Shown one piece after another: positions 48,385-58,025 of a DNA stretch of 64,000 nucleotides. The stretch covers positions 2,366,001-2,430,000 of the forward strand of contig NZ_WIQK01000001.1 in assembly GCF_015732155.1 (NCBI RefSeq), read 5' to 3'. The notes under the pieces are model-generated. The model worked only from the letters and a program-made list of their open reading frames with translations, was not told where the DNA came from and made no database searches. The position numbers were made by a program, and so were the translations under genes. Every line of letters starts with the position of its first letter. The stretch's first letter is position 1. The stretch comes from Pectinatus sottacetonis. Its GTDB lineage: Bacteria; Bacillota; Negativicutes; Selenomonadales; Selenomonadaceae.

Positions 48385-48497
48385 CTACATTTCTTATAAT
48401 AAATAACTTTGAGAAAAAAATCAAGTAGTTTTAGAAAAAAAGTAAAAATTATTTTACAAAATGAATTGCCTGATAATCTTTTTATGGTGTGCTATGG

Positions 48498-48526
48498 TTG
48501 AAATTTAAAAAGCTGTTTGTTATAAT
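48498..48526 (+). promoter_or_regulatory. Sigma-A-like promoter upstream of the HAD gene
   Basis: TTGAAA 48498-48503, 17-base spacer, TATAAT 48521-48526. If used, it gives a leader of about 255 bases before the HAD phosphatase gene; the leader contains tandem ACTATGCAT repeats near 48675-48690. Confidence 0.55.
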
Positions 48527-48786
48527 TTCTACATAACAAACGATTGGATGAAAAATTATTTTATTATTTTTATCTTAATGGAAGATGACAAATATTATAT
48601 GAACATACCTTTTAATTTTTCCATCAAGACTAAATACATAATTAGTATTTATTAGCTGAATGGTAATTACTATGCATACTATGCATAATAGTTCTGTTAG
48701 TGTTAACTATAAAATATAGGTATTCATATTGAAGTTTTGACAGGGGGTGTTTTGGCACGCCCTATATTTGTTATGAAGGAGTAATT

Positions 48787-49614
48787 ATGGGAATAAAATT
48801 GTTTGCTACTGATTTGGATGGGACTTTATTAAATAGTGATGATAAAATTTCTAAACGAAATGCTGATGCGGTGCATGCTGCTATTGCTGCGGGAATAATT
48901 GTTACTTTTGCTACTGGCAGAATGTATTGTTCTGCCGTTAAATATGCTGAGAAAATCAATATGGATGTGCCGCTTGTGACTTATAATGGTGCGCTTATTA
49001 AATCTACGGCGGGAAAAGTGTATAATGAAGAATATATTTCCGAGGATGTTGTCAAAGCATTTGTTGATTACTGCGCACATAAACAATGGTATCTGCAGGT
49101 AAATAGTAATGATAAACTTTATTTTCCCACATATTTACAAAGATCAGCTGATTACGAAAAAAGTACGGGCATAAAGGGGGAAACAGTTGGCTGGCATGGA
49201 TTAAGTGAAAAAACAGCAAATGTTGCTAAAATGTTGTTTGTTACAGATGCTTATGCACAGAAGGATATGAGGGAAAAATTAGAAGCCGAAAATGGTATGA
49301 TTTGTGAGATGACACACAGATTTGCAGGAAAGGTGACACTTGTCAGATCGAAAAAAGGACTTATAGAAGTCACTAGCCCGATGGTTAGCAAAGCTAACGC
49401 TCTGCGCTTTTTAGCAAAACATTTTGGTTTTGGTATGGACGAAGTGATGGCTATAGGTGATGGTAATAATGATTTGCCTATGCTTGAGACAGCAGGAAAA
49501 AGCGCAGCAATGGGAAATGCTGCGGCCAATATTAAAGCAGCATGTGATTATGTTGTGGATACAAATGATAATGATGGTGTAGCTGAGGCTTTATATAAAT
49601 ATGTACTATTATAA
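48787..49614 (+). CDS. Cof-type HAD phosphatase
   Basis: 275 aa. HAD motif I ATDLDGTLL near residue 8, motif II ATGR near 39, a C2 cap domain about 80-190, Lys of motif III in the KANALRFL region, and motif IV GDGNNDLPML near 223. The family dephosphorylates sugar phosphates, FMN or PLP; substrate unknown. GAAGGAG precedes ATG. It lies just upstream of the rapZ cluster, but 50 bases separate them. Confidence 0.92.
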   Translation: MGIKLFATDLDGTLLNSDDKISKRNADAVHAAIAAGIIVTFATGRMYCSAVKYAEKINMDVPLVTYNGALIKSTAGKVYNEEYISEDVVKAFVDYCAHKQWYLQVNSNDKLYFPTYLQRSADYEKSTGIKGETVGWHGLSEKTANVAKMLFVTDAYAQKDMREKLEAENGMICEMTHRFAGKVTLVRSKKGLIEVTSPMVSKANALRFLAKHFGFGMDEVMAIGDGNNDLPMLETAGKSAAMGNAAANIKAACDYVVDTNDNDGVAEALYKYVLL

Positions 49615-49664
49615 TGATGTGAGGTTTTATTAAAATTATTTTAATATGAAATGGATGTGGGAAA

Positions 49665-50558
49665 ATGAAGGAAAAAGATAAATTTCGTCTTGTTATTGTC
49701 ACCGGCATGTCCGGCAGTGGAAAAACTCAGGCTTGTCGTAATTTGGAGGACCTAGGATATTTTTGTGTAGATAATCTTCCACCTGTGTTTATTCCTAAAT
49801 TTGCTGAGCTTTGCATTCATTCGGCAGGACATGTGAGCAAAGTCGTGCTTGTTGTAGATACAAGAAGCCGTGAGTTTTTTGATACATTTGTCCATATACT
49901 GAAACAAATGGATGAGGAAAATAAACCATTTGAACTGTTATTTATGGAGGCTGCAGATGAAGTTATCATAAGAAGGTATAAAGAAACAAGACGCCGTCAT
50001 CCTATGGCCCCAAATTCACGTATAAGTGAGGGAATCAGTAAAGAACGAGAACGGTTAGCCAGGGTACGCAATAAAGCTACTTATATAATAGATACATCGG
50101 CTTTGCAAAAAAGTGAACTAAAACAAAAAATAGTTCGTTTATTCGGTGAAATCTGTGGCGATCAAATGAATATAAATATTCTTTCCTTCGGTTTTAAGTT
50201 TGGAATGCCGCTGGATGCAGATATGGTACTTGATGTGAGATTTTTGCCTAATCCCTTTTATATAGAAAAAATGCGGCATAAAAGTGGTGCGGTACCGGAA
50301 GTAGCAGAATATATTGCCAAATGGCCTGTCACACAACAGTTTATAGAAAAACTGGATGAACTTATTAATTTTTTAATTCCACAATACATAAAAGAAGGAA
50401 AGAGTCAGCTGGTTATTGCTATTGGCTGTACTGGCGGGATGCATAGATCCGTTTTTATTGCCAGACACTTATTTAATTTATTAAAAAATCGCGGATATCT
50501 GGCAAATTTAGAACATCGTGATTTAATGAAAAATGATGTTCATGAACATCTTCAATAG
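49665..50558 (+). CDS. rapZ: RapZ/YvcJ nucleotide-binding RNase adapter
   Basis: 297 aa. Walker A VTGMSGSGKTQA near residue 12, the DNLPP motif, and the C-terminal SFGFKFGMPLDADMVLDVRFLPNP and AIGCTGGMHRSV segments that define the family. In E. coli RapZ steers RNase E to GlmZ; in Firmicutes YvcJ has GTPase activity and affects competence. First gene of the conserved rapZ-yvcK-whiA cluster. Confidence 0.96.
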   Translation: MKEKDKFRLVIVTGMSGSGKTQACRNLEDLGYFCVDNLPPVFIPKFAELCIHSAGHVSKVVLVVDTRSREFFDTFVHILKQMDEENKPFELLFMEAADEVIIRRYKETRRRHPMAPNSRISEGISKERERLARVRNKATYIIDTSALQKSELKQKIVRLFGEICGDQMNINILSFGFKFGMPLDADMVLDVRFLPNPFYIEKMRHKSGAVPEVAEYIAKWPVTQQFIEKLDELINFLIPQYIKEGKSQLVIAIGCTGGMHRSVFIARHLFNLLKNRGYLANLEHRDLMKNDVHEHLQ

Positions 50559-50581
50559 TATTATTTGGGGGAAATGCATAT

Positions 50582-51907
50582 ATGCATCTTTTAAAATGGT
50601 TATATCCAGGCATGCGATTTAAGCGCTGGCTTTTTTTGTTTGCGATCGGTGTGCTTTTGATAAGCATAGGTTTAACTATTGTTTTTAATTATAAATATAT
50701 TGACGGGATAGAAGAATTTATTTTTCGTATTGCGTATACGACTACAGGAACATATAATTATACGATAACAAATGTTGTTGGTATTTTGATTTCACTTGTT
50801 GGTTTAGTTATAATGCTGATAGCTATGCGAATGACTATAAGGTCAATTATTACTGTATTGCTACCGGATAATTCCGATAAGCTTGTCGATTTAATATATG
50901 AAAAGCGTAAGCTTGATAAAGGTCCGGCTATTACAGTTATCGGCGGAGGAACTGGTTTATCTGTATTGCTACGTGGGCTGAAAGAAGTAACTAATAATGT
51001 AACGGCTGTGGTCACCGTAGCAGATGATGGCGGATCCTCCGGCAGACTACGCAATGAATTTGGCATAATTCCTCCGGGTGACTTACGTAATTGTCTTGTA
51101 GCTCTAGCAGATACAGAACCGCTTATGGAAAAATTATTTCAATATCGGTTTGAAGGGGATAGTGAACTAGCCGGTCACAGCTTTGGCAATTTATTTATAG
51201 CAGCAATGACACAGGTAACTGGAGATGTTGAAAAAGCCTTAATGGAATCAAGTAAAGTTTTGGCAGTCAGGGGGAAAGTTTTTCCGGCAAGCACTGCTAA
51301 GATAAGATTGGGAGCCACAATGACCGATGGAACTGTTGTTGAAGGAGAATCCCAGATACCATTGGTACATAAAAGAATAAAGCGGGTTCATATTTCACCA
51401 AGCAAGGTGGAACCAGTACCTTCAGCAATAAATGCAATAAAAAAAGCAGATGCGATAATTTTAGGACCAGGCAGTTTATATACCAGTATCATGCCTAATT
51501 TTCTAGTTGATAAAGTAGCTGAAACTGTAAAAAAAAGTAAAGCTATAAAAATATATATATGCAATGTGATGACACAGCCGGGAGAAACTGATAAATATAC
51601 AGTTTCTATGCATGTCAGAGCAATCATGGAACATGCGGGTATAGGCAGTGTTGATTATGTGCTGGTAAATGATAAACCCATATCCGCTTCTTTGCAAGAT
51701 TTTTATGCGCAAAAAGGACAATATCCTGTTGTGATAGATGAAGAAGCTATCCATGATTTGGGAGTTGGCTTTGTCAAAGCAGATCTTGTGAACGAAACTA
51801 ATGTTATTCATCATGACCCAGAAAAACTTGCCCATAATATTATGCAAATGGTATATGGATTAAAGACAGACAATAAATGGCAGCGGAAAAATGACATTAG
51901 GAGGTGA
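50582..51907 (+). CDS. yvcK: YvcK/GlmR-type gluconeogenesis factor with membrane anchor
   Basis: 441 aa. The C-terminal CofD-like domain begins near residue 118 with VIGGGTGLSVLLRGLKEV, then TVADDGGSSGRLR and LGPGSLYTSI. YvcK/GlmR binds UDP-GlcNAc and channels carbon to the cell wall. The N-terminal about 85 residues hold two hydrophobic segments (about 15-35 and 60-80), absent from the roughly 320-aa B. subtilis protein, so this copy is predicted membrane-tethered. Confidence 0.93.
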   Translation: MHLLKWLYPGMRFKRWLFLFAIGVLLISIGLTIVFNYKYIDGIEEFIFRIAYTTTGTYNYTITNVVGILISLVGLVIMLIAMRMTIRSIITVLLPDNSDKLVDLIYEKRKLDKGPAITVIGGGTGLSVLLRGLKEVTNNVTAVVTVADDGGSSGRLRNEFGIIPPGDLRNCLVALADTEPLMEKLFQYRFEGDSELAGHSFGNLFIAAMTQVTGDVEKALMESSKVLAVRGKVFPASTAKIRLGATMTDGTVVEGESQIPLVHKRIKRVHISPSKVEPVPSAINAIKKADAIILGPGSLYTSIMPNFLVDKVAETVKKSKAIKIYICNVMTQPGETDKYTVSMHVRAIMEHAGIGSVDYVLVNDKPISASLQDFYAQKGQYPVVIDEEAIHDLGVGFVKADLVNETNVIHHDPEKLAHNIMQMVYGLKTDNKWQRKNDIRR

Positions 51908-51912
51908 AAATA

Positions 51913-52866
51913 ATGCCTTCTTTTTCTGCAGAAGTTAAAAATGAATTAGCACATTTTAATGAAACAAATATTTGCTGTATACGTGCGGAATTATCTGCTC
52001 TGCTGCGTATGGGAGCATCATTTGTTTTGAATACTAAACATCACATGGGAGTAAATTTTACAACAGAAAATGCTGCTGTAGGAAGACGTGTCCTGGCTTT
52101 TATAAAGGGACTTTGTATTGGAGAGATAAGAACAGAGCTTGTAGTTATGCGGTCACGACGTTTACAAAAAAATAACCATTATACTATAAGAGTGATGCCT
52201 TCAAAGGTAACAAATAAATTACTTGAAGAATTAGGATTTATTAATGGTGATGGATCAGGTTTTAATATGGGTAAAGATAGTGCCCTGCTAAGCAAATACT
52301 GTTGCAAAGAGGCTTATTTGCGCGGAGCTTTTTTAGGAGGAGGATCTGTTAACCGGCCTGATGCTGGGTATCATTTAGAATTTTCGACTAGTAATTATGA
52401 ATTTTCCCGACAGATGCTGAATTTGCTTAATCAGTTTGGTTTTCCTATAGGAACAACAACGCGTAAAGATAACTATGTACTTTATTTAAAGGAAAGTGAA
52501 GCTATTATAAGTTTTTTACGAATGATCGGTGCAGAACAAGTATTGGAAGAATTTGAAAGCACTCGCAATCTGAAAGAAGTACGAAATCAGGTCAATCGTT
52601 TGGTTAATTGTGAAACAGCTAATTTGCAAAAAACAGTAAATGCAGCACTGCGTCAGGTCAAAAATATGACACTGCTGCTAAAAAATATTAATATTAGTGA
52701 TTTACCAGTTGTATTACAGGAAACGGCCAAAGCAAGAATAGATTACCCTGATGCTTCTCTTAGTGAACTAGCACAAATTCTAGGGGTAGGAAAATCAGGT
52801 GTAAATCATAGACTGCGAAAGTTAGAGATGATGGCACTTCAATTGAAAGAGTGTGAAAAAAAGTGA
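51913..52866 (+). CDS. whiA: WhiA, LAGLIDADG-like/HTH regulator
   Basis: 317 aa. N-terminal homing-endonuclease-like domains without the catalytic acids (YLRGAFLGGGSVNRPD near residue 140) and a C-terminal HTH (SLSELAQILGVGKSGVNHRL). Controls cell division or sporulation genes in Gram-positives. Start ATG 51913 has GGAGGTGA six bases upstream, itself overlapping the yvcK stop; GTG 51904 lies inside that site. Confidence 0.95.
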   Translation: MPSFSAEVKNELAHFNETNICCIRAELSALLRMGASFVLNTKHHMGVNFTTENAAVGRRVLAFIKGLCIGEIRTELVVMRSRRLQKNNHYTIRVMPSKVTNKLLEELGFINGDGSGFNMGKDSALLSKYCCKEAYLRGAFLGGGSVNRPDAGYHLEFSTSNYEFSRQMLNLLNQFGFPIGTTTRKDNYVLYLKESEAIISFLRMIGAEQVLEEFESTRNLKEVRNQVNRLVNCETANLQKTVNAALRQVKNMTLLLKNINISDLPVVLQETAKARIDYPDASLSELAQILGVGKSGVNHRLRKLEMMALQLKECEKK

Positions 52867-53645
52867 AATATGTAAAGCTTATTATCTTAACTGTTATTGT
52901 TTTGGTTCTGGTTTTATGTGGTATATATTTTTATCAAAAAAATACTAATGGAGTTTTAATATTGGAATATCATAAGGTCAATGATATTGACAATGATGAA
53001 TATACTATATCGACGAAAATGTTTGATAAACAACTGGATTATTTATCAGCTCATGGGTATAAAACTATCTCATTGATGGATTTTGTGCGAGCCAAAAAAT
53101 ATGGCGAAAAATTACCGTCAAAAGCTGTTATTCTGACATTTGATGATGGATATGAAGATAATTACACAAATGTAATGCCAATCTTAAAAAAACATCATAT
53201 GAAAGAGACAGTATTTATTATTGCCAATTATGTAGGAAAAAAAGGATACCTAACATGGAATCAGCTAAAAGAAATGCAAAATACCAATTTTGAACTGGGT
53301 AGTCATACAGCAAATCATATACCATTAACCACTTTGTCACCAAGTAAAATTAATAGTGAAATAAATTTATCAAAATTATTGATGGAGTGGAGGGGATTAA
53401 AAACAATATATTTCTTTTCCTATCCTAATGGAGCTTATAACAGCACCGCGTTAAAAGATCTTAAAAAATATGGCTATCTGGCAGCTGTGACAGGAAATTT
53501 TGGGCTTAATACGTTTTCAACAAATCCATATCTTTTGCAGAGAACTTATATTCCAAGATCACGCTGGGGAATCTTTGATTTTAAGCTGCGTATTTTAAAA
53601 AGCAGGTTATGCAGCAGTTTCAATATAAATCAGCATAGACAATAA
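52863..53645 (+). CDS. Polysaccharide deacetylase (NodB domain), membrane-anchored
   Basis: 260 aa. N-terminal signal anchor about residues 4-24. NodB motifs: TFDDGYEDN near residue 95 (catalytic and metal Asp) and GSHTANH near 142 (metal His pair). Acts outside the membrane on N-acetylated polysaccharide such as peptidoglycan. The GTG start overlaps the whiA stop (GTGA), so it is translationally coupled to the whiA cluster. Confidence 0.9.
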   Translation: MKYVKLIILTVIVLVLVLCGIYFYQKNTNGVLILEYHKVNDIDNDEYTISTKMFDKQLDYLSAHGYKTISLMDFVRAKKYGEKLPSKAVILTFDDGYEDNYTNVMPILKKHHMKETVFIIANYVGKKGYLTWNQLKEMQNTNFELGSHTANHIPLTTLSPSKINSEINLSKLLMEWRGLKTIYFFSYPNGAYNSTALKDLKKYGYLAAVTGNFGLNTFSTNPYLLQRTYIPRSRWGIFDFKLRILKSRLCSSFNINQHRQ

Positions 53646-53701
53646 ATTATTATAAGATACTGCTGACTAAAAAAGATAAAATACAAAATTTGTGAGGTAA
53701 A

Positions 53702-54880
53702 ATGGAATTTTTGAAACGAATAATATTATTTGTTTTTCTACTTTTGACGTTATTTAGTTTTGATGGTTACGAAATACATGTTTATGCGCGGCACAATGAA
53801 GTTGCCAAAAGTACTATTAATAAAACTTTGATTGATGCTCAGCAGCAAATAAAAAAAGAAAATAATAATGAGGAACAGTTTTTAGAAAATAGATTCAAAA
53901 AAAAAGTAGCTGAAATGAAAAGTTGGCCGATAAAAAGGATCGATAAAGAAGGTACCCTTTTATTTTCGGATAGTCCTGAAACTGTTTATAATGATGGAAT
54001 TTTATACGAAGATACGGTTAAAGGAAGAGGACGGCTTTATTATTATCATGTTAATGGAACACAGCAAGGGAAAAAAGTTGTAGTTGTATTGAAAAACATG
54101 AGTAATGATAAAGTACATTTTAATATATCGCGTTCTTCACAAACAGGACCAAGTGCTGACTACTTATATGTGGGGAAGATGTCACAAATAGAATATTTTG
54201 GCTATCAAATTCCCCAAAATATAGTAATTCCCCAAAATGGTGAACAGATTTTGGACAGCAAAACTAATCGAATGGTGATAAAGTATAATGAATTAGTATG
54301 TGGAATATATGATTTTGAAACAGACGGACCAGTGAAAATAGCAGTAGTGATGATGCCTATAGATGCAGATCCGTATAAATTCTTGCAAACAGCAAATATT
54401 CTGCCAGCTGACAATAACAGATTGCGCGGAACTTTTAATCATATGGACAGGCTGTTACAAGGAGAAAAAGAATATAATCCGCAAAAAGATGGTACTGTTT
54501 ATTTTACACTAGGTGATGATAAAATAGATAAATATCTCACAGGCGTTGATGCTACAGATGGCAGTGAAGTAAAAAATTATGGCAATTACGGTGTTTTATA
54601 TTATTTAGATTTACCCCTAGCTGGCATGGGTAAAGTGCACTATTATTTACAGCCTTTAGGTGGTGTGTATGCTGGAGCTGTAGCGGTAAGAGAAAATGAT
54701 GGGAACATCATGGAAATTTTACCAACACCATCAGAAAGAGCTTTTTTTGGTGAAAATATAGGTCAGGAATATTACGCTGACTTGGGTATCTACAGCACAA
54801 GAAGTAAGCTTCTGTTTGAATACTCACCTCCAGGGGCATCTAATTTGCCTGTGAATATTATTATGATGCCGACAAAGTAA
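53702..54880 (+). CDS. Secreted protein of unknown function
   Basis: 392 aa. Hydrophobic N-terminus (about residues 5-23) followed by YARHNEVAKS, consistent with a signal peptide or anchor; the rest is soluble and strand-rich. I do not recognise a domain. Repeated GVLYYLDLPLAG, VHYYLQPLGG-type strands suggest a beta-sandwich. GAGGT precedes ATG. It follows the deacetylase by 56 bases, so an envelope role is plausible from context only. Confidence 0.75.
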   Translation: MEFLKRIILFVFLLLTLFSFDGYEIHVYARHNEVAKSTINKTLIDAQQQIKKENNNEEQFLENRFKKKVAEMKSWPIKRIDKEGTLLFSDSPETVYNDGILYEDTVKGRGRLYYYHVNGTQQGKKVVVVLKNMSNDKVHFNISRSSQTGPSADYLYVGKMSQIEYFGYQIPQNIVIPQNGEQILDSKTNRMVIKYNELVCGIYDFETDGPVKIAVVMMPIDADPYKFLQTANILPADNNRLRGTFNHMDRLLQGEKEYNPQKDGTVYFTLGDDKIDKYLTGVDATDGSEVKNYGNYGVLYYLDLPLAGMGKVHYYLQPLGGVYAGAVAVRENDGNIMEILPTPSERAFFGENIGQEYYADLGIYSTRSKLLFEYSPPGASNLPVNIIMMPTK

Positions 54881-54964
54881 TATTTGATATAGTGTTGCCT
54901 GTAAAGCAAAAAAATTATACAATATATATTGTAGTCAATATTAGTATATTAAGGAGATTATTTA

Positions 54965-55108
54965 ATGAAACATATCAAAACTATTAACAAGCCTTATTTA
55001 CAAAGCACTTTAAAAACCGGTGGCTGTGGCGAATGTCAAGCTTCCTGCCAATCAGCATGCAAAACATCTTGCACTGTAGGAAACCAGGTTTGTGAAAAAA
55101 GAAAATAA
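54965..55108 (+). CDS. scfA: SCIFF ranthipeptide precursor
   Basis: 47-aa peptide with six cysteines in its C-terminal half (TGGCGECQASCQSACKTSC, then QVC), the six-cysteines-in-forty-five-residues (SCIFF) pattern. The leader MKHIKTINKPYLQSTLKTGG is also typical. The adjacent radical SAM enzyme should install Cys-to-alpha/gamma-carbon thioether links. Conserved in Clostridia and relatives; its role is unknown, perhaps signalling. AAGGAG precedes ATG. Confidence 0.95.
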   Translation: MKHIKTINKPYLQSTLKTGGCGECQASCQSACKTSCTVGNQVCEKRK

Positions 55109-55120
55109 TTTATTAAGGCT

Positions 55121-55149
55121 AAAGAGGCTGTATTAGCAGCCTCTTTTTT
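55121..55149 (+). terminator. Terminator/attenuator between SCIFF peptide and maturase
   Basis: AAAGAGGCTG (55121-55130), six-base loop, CAGCCTCTTT (55137-55146), T run. Placed so that the peptide is made in excess over the enzyme. Confidence 0.85.
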
Positions 55150-55176
55150 ATGCAGAAGAAAGGGTTTTTTTATAAA

Positions 55177-56538
55177 ATGAATGCAAATATTCATAAGTTC
55201 CAATATAAAGATATATATTTTTTATTAGATGTAAACAGTGGAACAGTACATGTTATAGATAAAATGGTTAATGATATCATGGATATATTTGATGGAAAAA
55301 ATGATACTACTGTTGAAAACAGCTTGAAAGACATATATAAGAAAAGTGATTTAACAGAAGCTTTAGGAGAACTTCATAAGCTTATAAATGCAGGTGAACT
55401 ATTCGCACCAGATATTGATGTGCCACCAGTTTTTGCAGAAAAAGGGGTTGTTAAGTCAATGTGTCTATTGGTAGCACATGACTGTAATTTTCGCTGTAAA
55501 TACTGCTTTGCTGATTCAGGAGAATATGGCGGAGTTGATAGAAGTTTAATGAGCAACGAAGTCGGTGAAGCAGCCGTGGAGTATATAATAAAACATAGTG
55601 GAAGTAGAAAACACTGTGAAATGGACTTTTTTGGTGGAGAACCTTTAATTAACATGCCTGTTGTCAAGCATGTAACAGCATATGTAAGAAAAAGAGAAAA
55701 GGAAACAGGCAAGTTGTTCAATTTAACATTAACAACAAATGGCATGCTTTTAAATGATGAAAATATAGCATTTTTAAATGATAATAATATAAGTGTAGTT
55801 ATAAGTTTGGATGGCAGAAAAGAAGTACATGACCGTATGCGTCCTGATGTTGGTGGTAATGGCACCTATGACAAGGTAGTAGCTAATTTTAAGAAATTTG
55901 TTAAGTCGCGAAATGATGAAAATTATTATATGCGTGGCACATATACCAAATATAATCTCGATTTTACGAGAGATGTTCTTTCGATGGCAGATGAAGGATT
56001 TGATATTTTGTCGGTTGAACCAGTAATTGCCAAGGAAGCTGACTATGCTATTCTTGAAAGTGATTTGCCGCGTATATTTGAGGAATATGACCATCTAGTA
56101 GAGGCCTATTTGGATTATCGTCATAAGGGAAAAGGGTTTTTCTTCTTCCATTTTAATATTGATTTGAATAAAGGGCCATGTGTTGTGAAAAAGCTCAGTG
56201 GCTGCGGGGCAGGACATGAATATTACGCTGTTGCCGCCAATGGAGATATGTACCCTTGCCATCAGTTTGTCGGCAGAAAAAAATATCTGTTGGGAAATGT
56301 CTTTGAAGGAGTAAAAAACACAAAACTGCCTGCATACTTTAGAAATTGTCATGTACTAAATAAGGAAAAATGCCGCGAATGCTGGGCAAGATTCTTCTGC
56401 AGCGGCGGCTGCCATGCAAATGCAGATCTATTCAATAATGATATATATAAACCATATGAAATAGGCTGTGAGCTACAAAAAAAGAGATTGGAATCTGCTA
56501 TAGTAGTTCAGTCTATCATGGCGTTAGAAGATAAATGA
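55177..56538 (+). CDS. scfB: SCIFF radical SAM maturase
   Basis: About 453 aa. N-terminal peptide-recognition (RRE-like) region with HKFQYKDIYFLLDVNSGTVH, the radical SAM CxxxCxxC in DCNFRCKYCFAD near residue 105, FFGGEPL, and a C-terminal SPASM/twitch region binding auxiliary Fe-S clusters (GCGAGHEYYAVAANGDMYPC, then CRECWARFFCSGGCHANA). It forms thioethers in the upstream peptide. ATG 55177 is preferred; the ATG at 55150 lies in the terminator tail. Confidence 0.95.
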   Translation: MNANIHKFQYKDIYFLLDVNSGTVHVIDKMVNDIMDIFDGKNDTTVENSLKDIYKKSDLTEALGELHKLINAGELFAPDIDVPPVFAEKGVVKSMCLLVAHDCNFRCKYCFADSGEYGGVDRSLMSNEVGEAAVEYIIKHSGSRKHCEMDFFGGEPLINMPVVKHVTAYVRKREKETGKLFNLTLTTNGMLLNDENIAFLNDNNISVVISLDGRKEVHDRMRPDVGGNGTYDKVVANFKKFVKSRNDENYYMRGTYTKYNLDFTRDVLSMADEGFDILSVEPVIAKEADYAILESDLPRIFEEYDHLVEAYLDYRHKGKGFFFFHFNIDLNKGPCVVKKLSGCGAGHEYYAVAANGDMYPCHQFVGRKKYLLGNVFEGVKNTKLPAYFRNCHVLNKEKCRECWARFFCSGGCHANADLFNNDIYKPYEIGCELQKKRLESAIVVQSIMALEDK

Positions 56539-56752
56539 TAACCCGCCAAATATAAATTTTCAGTAAATATTTGTATTTTTTAGTTTATAAAAATCGTAGA
56601 ATAGTTTTATTTAAAGGGTGTCTTTATTTAGAGAAAATTATTTTTTCATCTGAATAAGGACTCCTTTTTGAAATAAAATACAAATTGTAATTATCAAAAA
56701 GTTATAATATTTTCACTATAGGGAGATAATGCTCTATTTGTAAGCAAAACCG

Positions 56753-56782
56753 TTGACAAATAATGTGTTTTTATTGTATCAT
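56753..56782 (+). promoter_or_regulatory. Promoter of the glycolytic cluster
   Basis: TTGACA 56753-56758, 18-base spacer, TATCAT 56777-56782, with a leader of about 150 bases before gap. The remaining bases of 56539-56936 are AT-rich with no gene; no CggR-type regulator gene is present. Confidence 0.6.
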
Positions 56783-56936
56783 AATCACTGTAAGGTTATT
56801 TAATAGGTTCAATAATAAATATTAGTCGTTTGCCTGGGTAAAGCTGCTGATCGCCTTTTAGCAGTAGGGTTATTCAGTCAACATATTCTGGAAATTTCCA
56901 GAAAACTTTTTAATTTTTTTAGGGGGTATTTTTACA

Positions 56937-57950
56937 ATGGCAGTTAAAGTTGCTATTAATGGTTTTGGTCGTATTGGTCGTCTTGCTTTCAGACAGATGT
57001 TTGATGCAGAAGGATATGATGTTGTTGCTATCAACGATTTGACAAGTCCTAAAATGCTTGCTCATCTTTTAAAGTATGATTCCACACAGGGAAGATACAA
57101 ATATGCTGATTCTGTAAAAGCAGGCGAAGATTCCATTACAGTAAATAGTAAAAAAATCACAATTTATGCTAAACCAAATCCTGAAGAATTACCTTGGGGT
57201 AAACTCGATGTAGACGTAGTTCTTGAATGCACAGGTTTCTTTGCATCCAAGGAAAAAGCTTCTGCTCATATCAAAGCAGGTGCTAAGAAAGTTGTTATTT
57301 CTGCTCCGGCAGGTGATGATCTTCCTACTATCGTCTATAATGTAAACCACAAAACTTTAAAATCGAGTGATACTGTTATTTCTGCAGCTTCTTGTACAAC
57401 AAACTGCTTAGCTCCTATGGCTGATGCATTAAACAAATTAGCTCCTGTTCAGAGTGGTATTATGACAACAGTTCATGCATATACTGGCGATCAGATGACT
57501 CTTGATGGTCCTCAGCGCAAGGGTAACCTTCGTCGTTCCCGTGCAGCTGCTGTTAACATTGTTCCTGCAAGTTCAGGTGCAGCAAAAGCTATTGGCCTTG
57601 TAATTCCAGAATTGAACGGTAAATTAATCGGTTCCGCACAACGTGTTCCTACACCTACAGGTTCTACTACTATTTTAGTAGCGGTAGTAAAAGGCAAAGT
57701 AACTGTTGACGAAATCAATAAAGCTATGAAGGCTGCTGAAACTGAATCCTTCGGTTATAATGAAGAAGAAATCGTATCCAGCGATGTTATCGGCATGAGA
57801 TATGGTTCATTATTTGATGCAACACAAACAATGGTTGTTGCTATGGAAAATGGCAATACTCAAGTTCAGATTGTTTCATGGTATGACAATGAAAATAGTT
57901 ATACCAGTCAAATGGTTCGTACAATAAAATACTTTGCTGAACTGAAGTAA
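56937..57950 (+). CDS. gap: Glyceraldehyde-3-phosphate dehydrogenase
   Basis: 337 aa. NAD fold start [15 protein letters not shown], catalytic Cys in [12 protein letters not shown] near residue 153, and the general base His in TVHAYTGDQ. Converts glyceraldehyde 3-phosphate to 1,3-bisphosphoglycerate. AGGGGG precedes ATG. First gene of the lower-glycolysis cluster. Confidence 0.98.
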   Translation: MAVKVAINGFGRIGRLAFRQMFDAEGYDVVAINDLTSPKMLAHLLKYDSTQGRYKYADSVKAGEDSITVNSKKITIYAKPNPEELPWGKLDVDVVLECTGFFASKEKASAHIKAGAKKVVISAPAGDDLPTIVYNVNHKTLKSSDTVISAASCTTNCLAPMADALNKLAPVQSGIMTTVHAYTGDQMTLDGPQRKGNLRRSRAAAVNIVPASSGAAKAIGLVIPELNGKLIGSAQRVPTPTGSTTILVAVVKGKVTVDEINKAMKAAETESFGYNEEEIVSSDVIGMRYGSLFDATQTMVVAMENGNTQVQIVSWYDNENSYTSQMVRTIKYFAELK

Positions 57951-57974
57951 TATTGTTCGGCCTTATGCCTAATA

Positions 57975-58008
57975 AGGTCCGGCCTTAATAGGCCGGGCCT
58001 ATTTTATA
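57975..58008 (+). terminator. Hairpin between gap and pgk
   Basis: AGGTCCGGCCT (57975-57985) pairs with AGGCCGGGCCT (57990-58000) including one G-T pair, then ATTTTAT. GC-rich against the AT-rich surroundings; may be an mRNA stabiliser or partial terminator that sets gap above pgk. Confidence 0.7.
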
Positions 58009-58025
58009 ATTAGCGGAGGATTACT

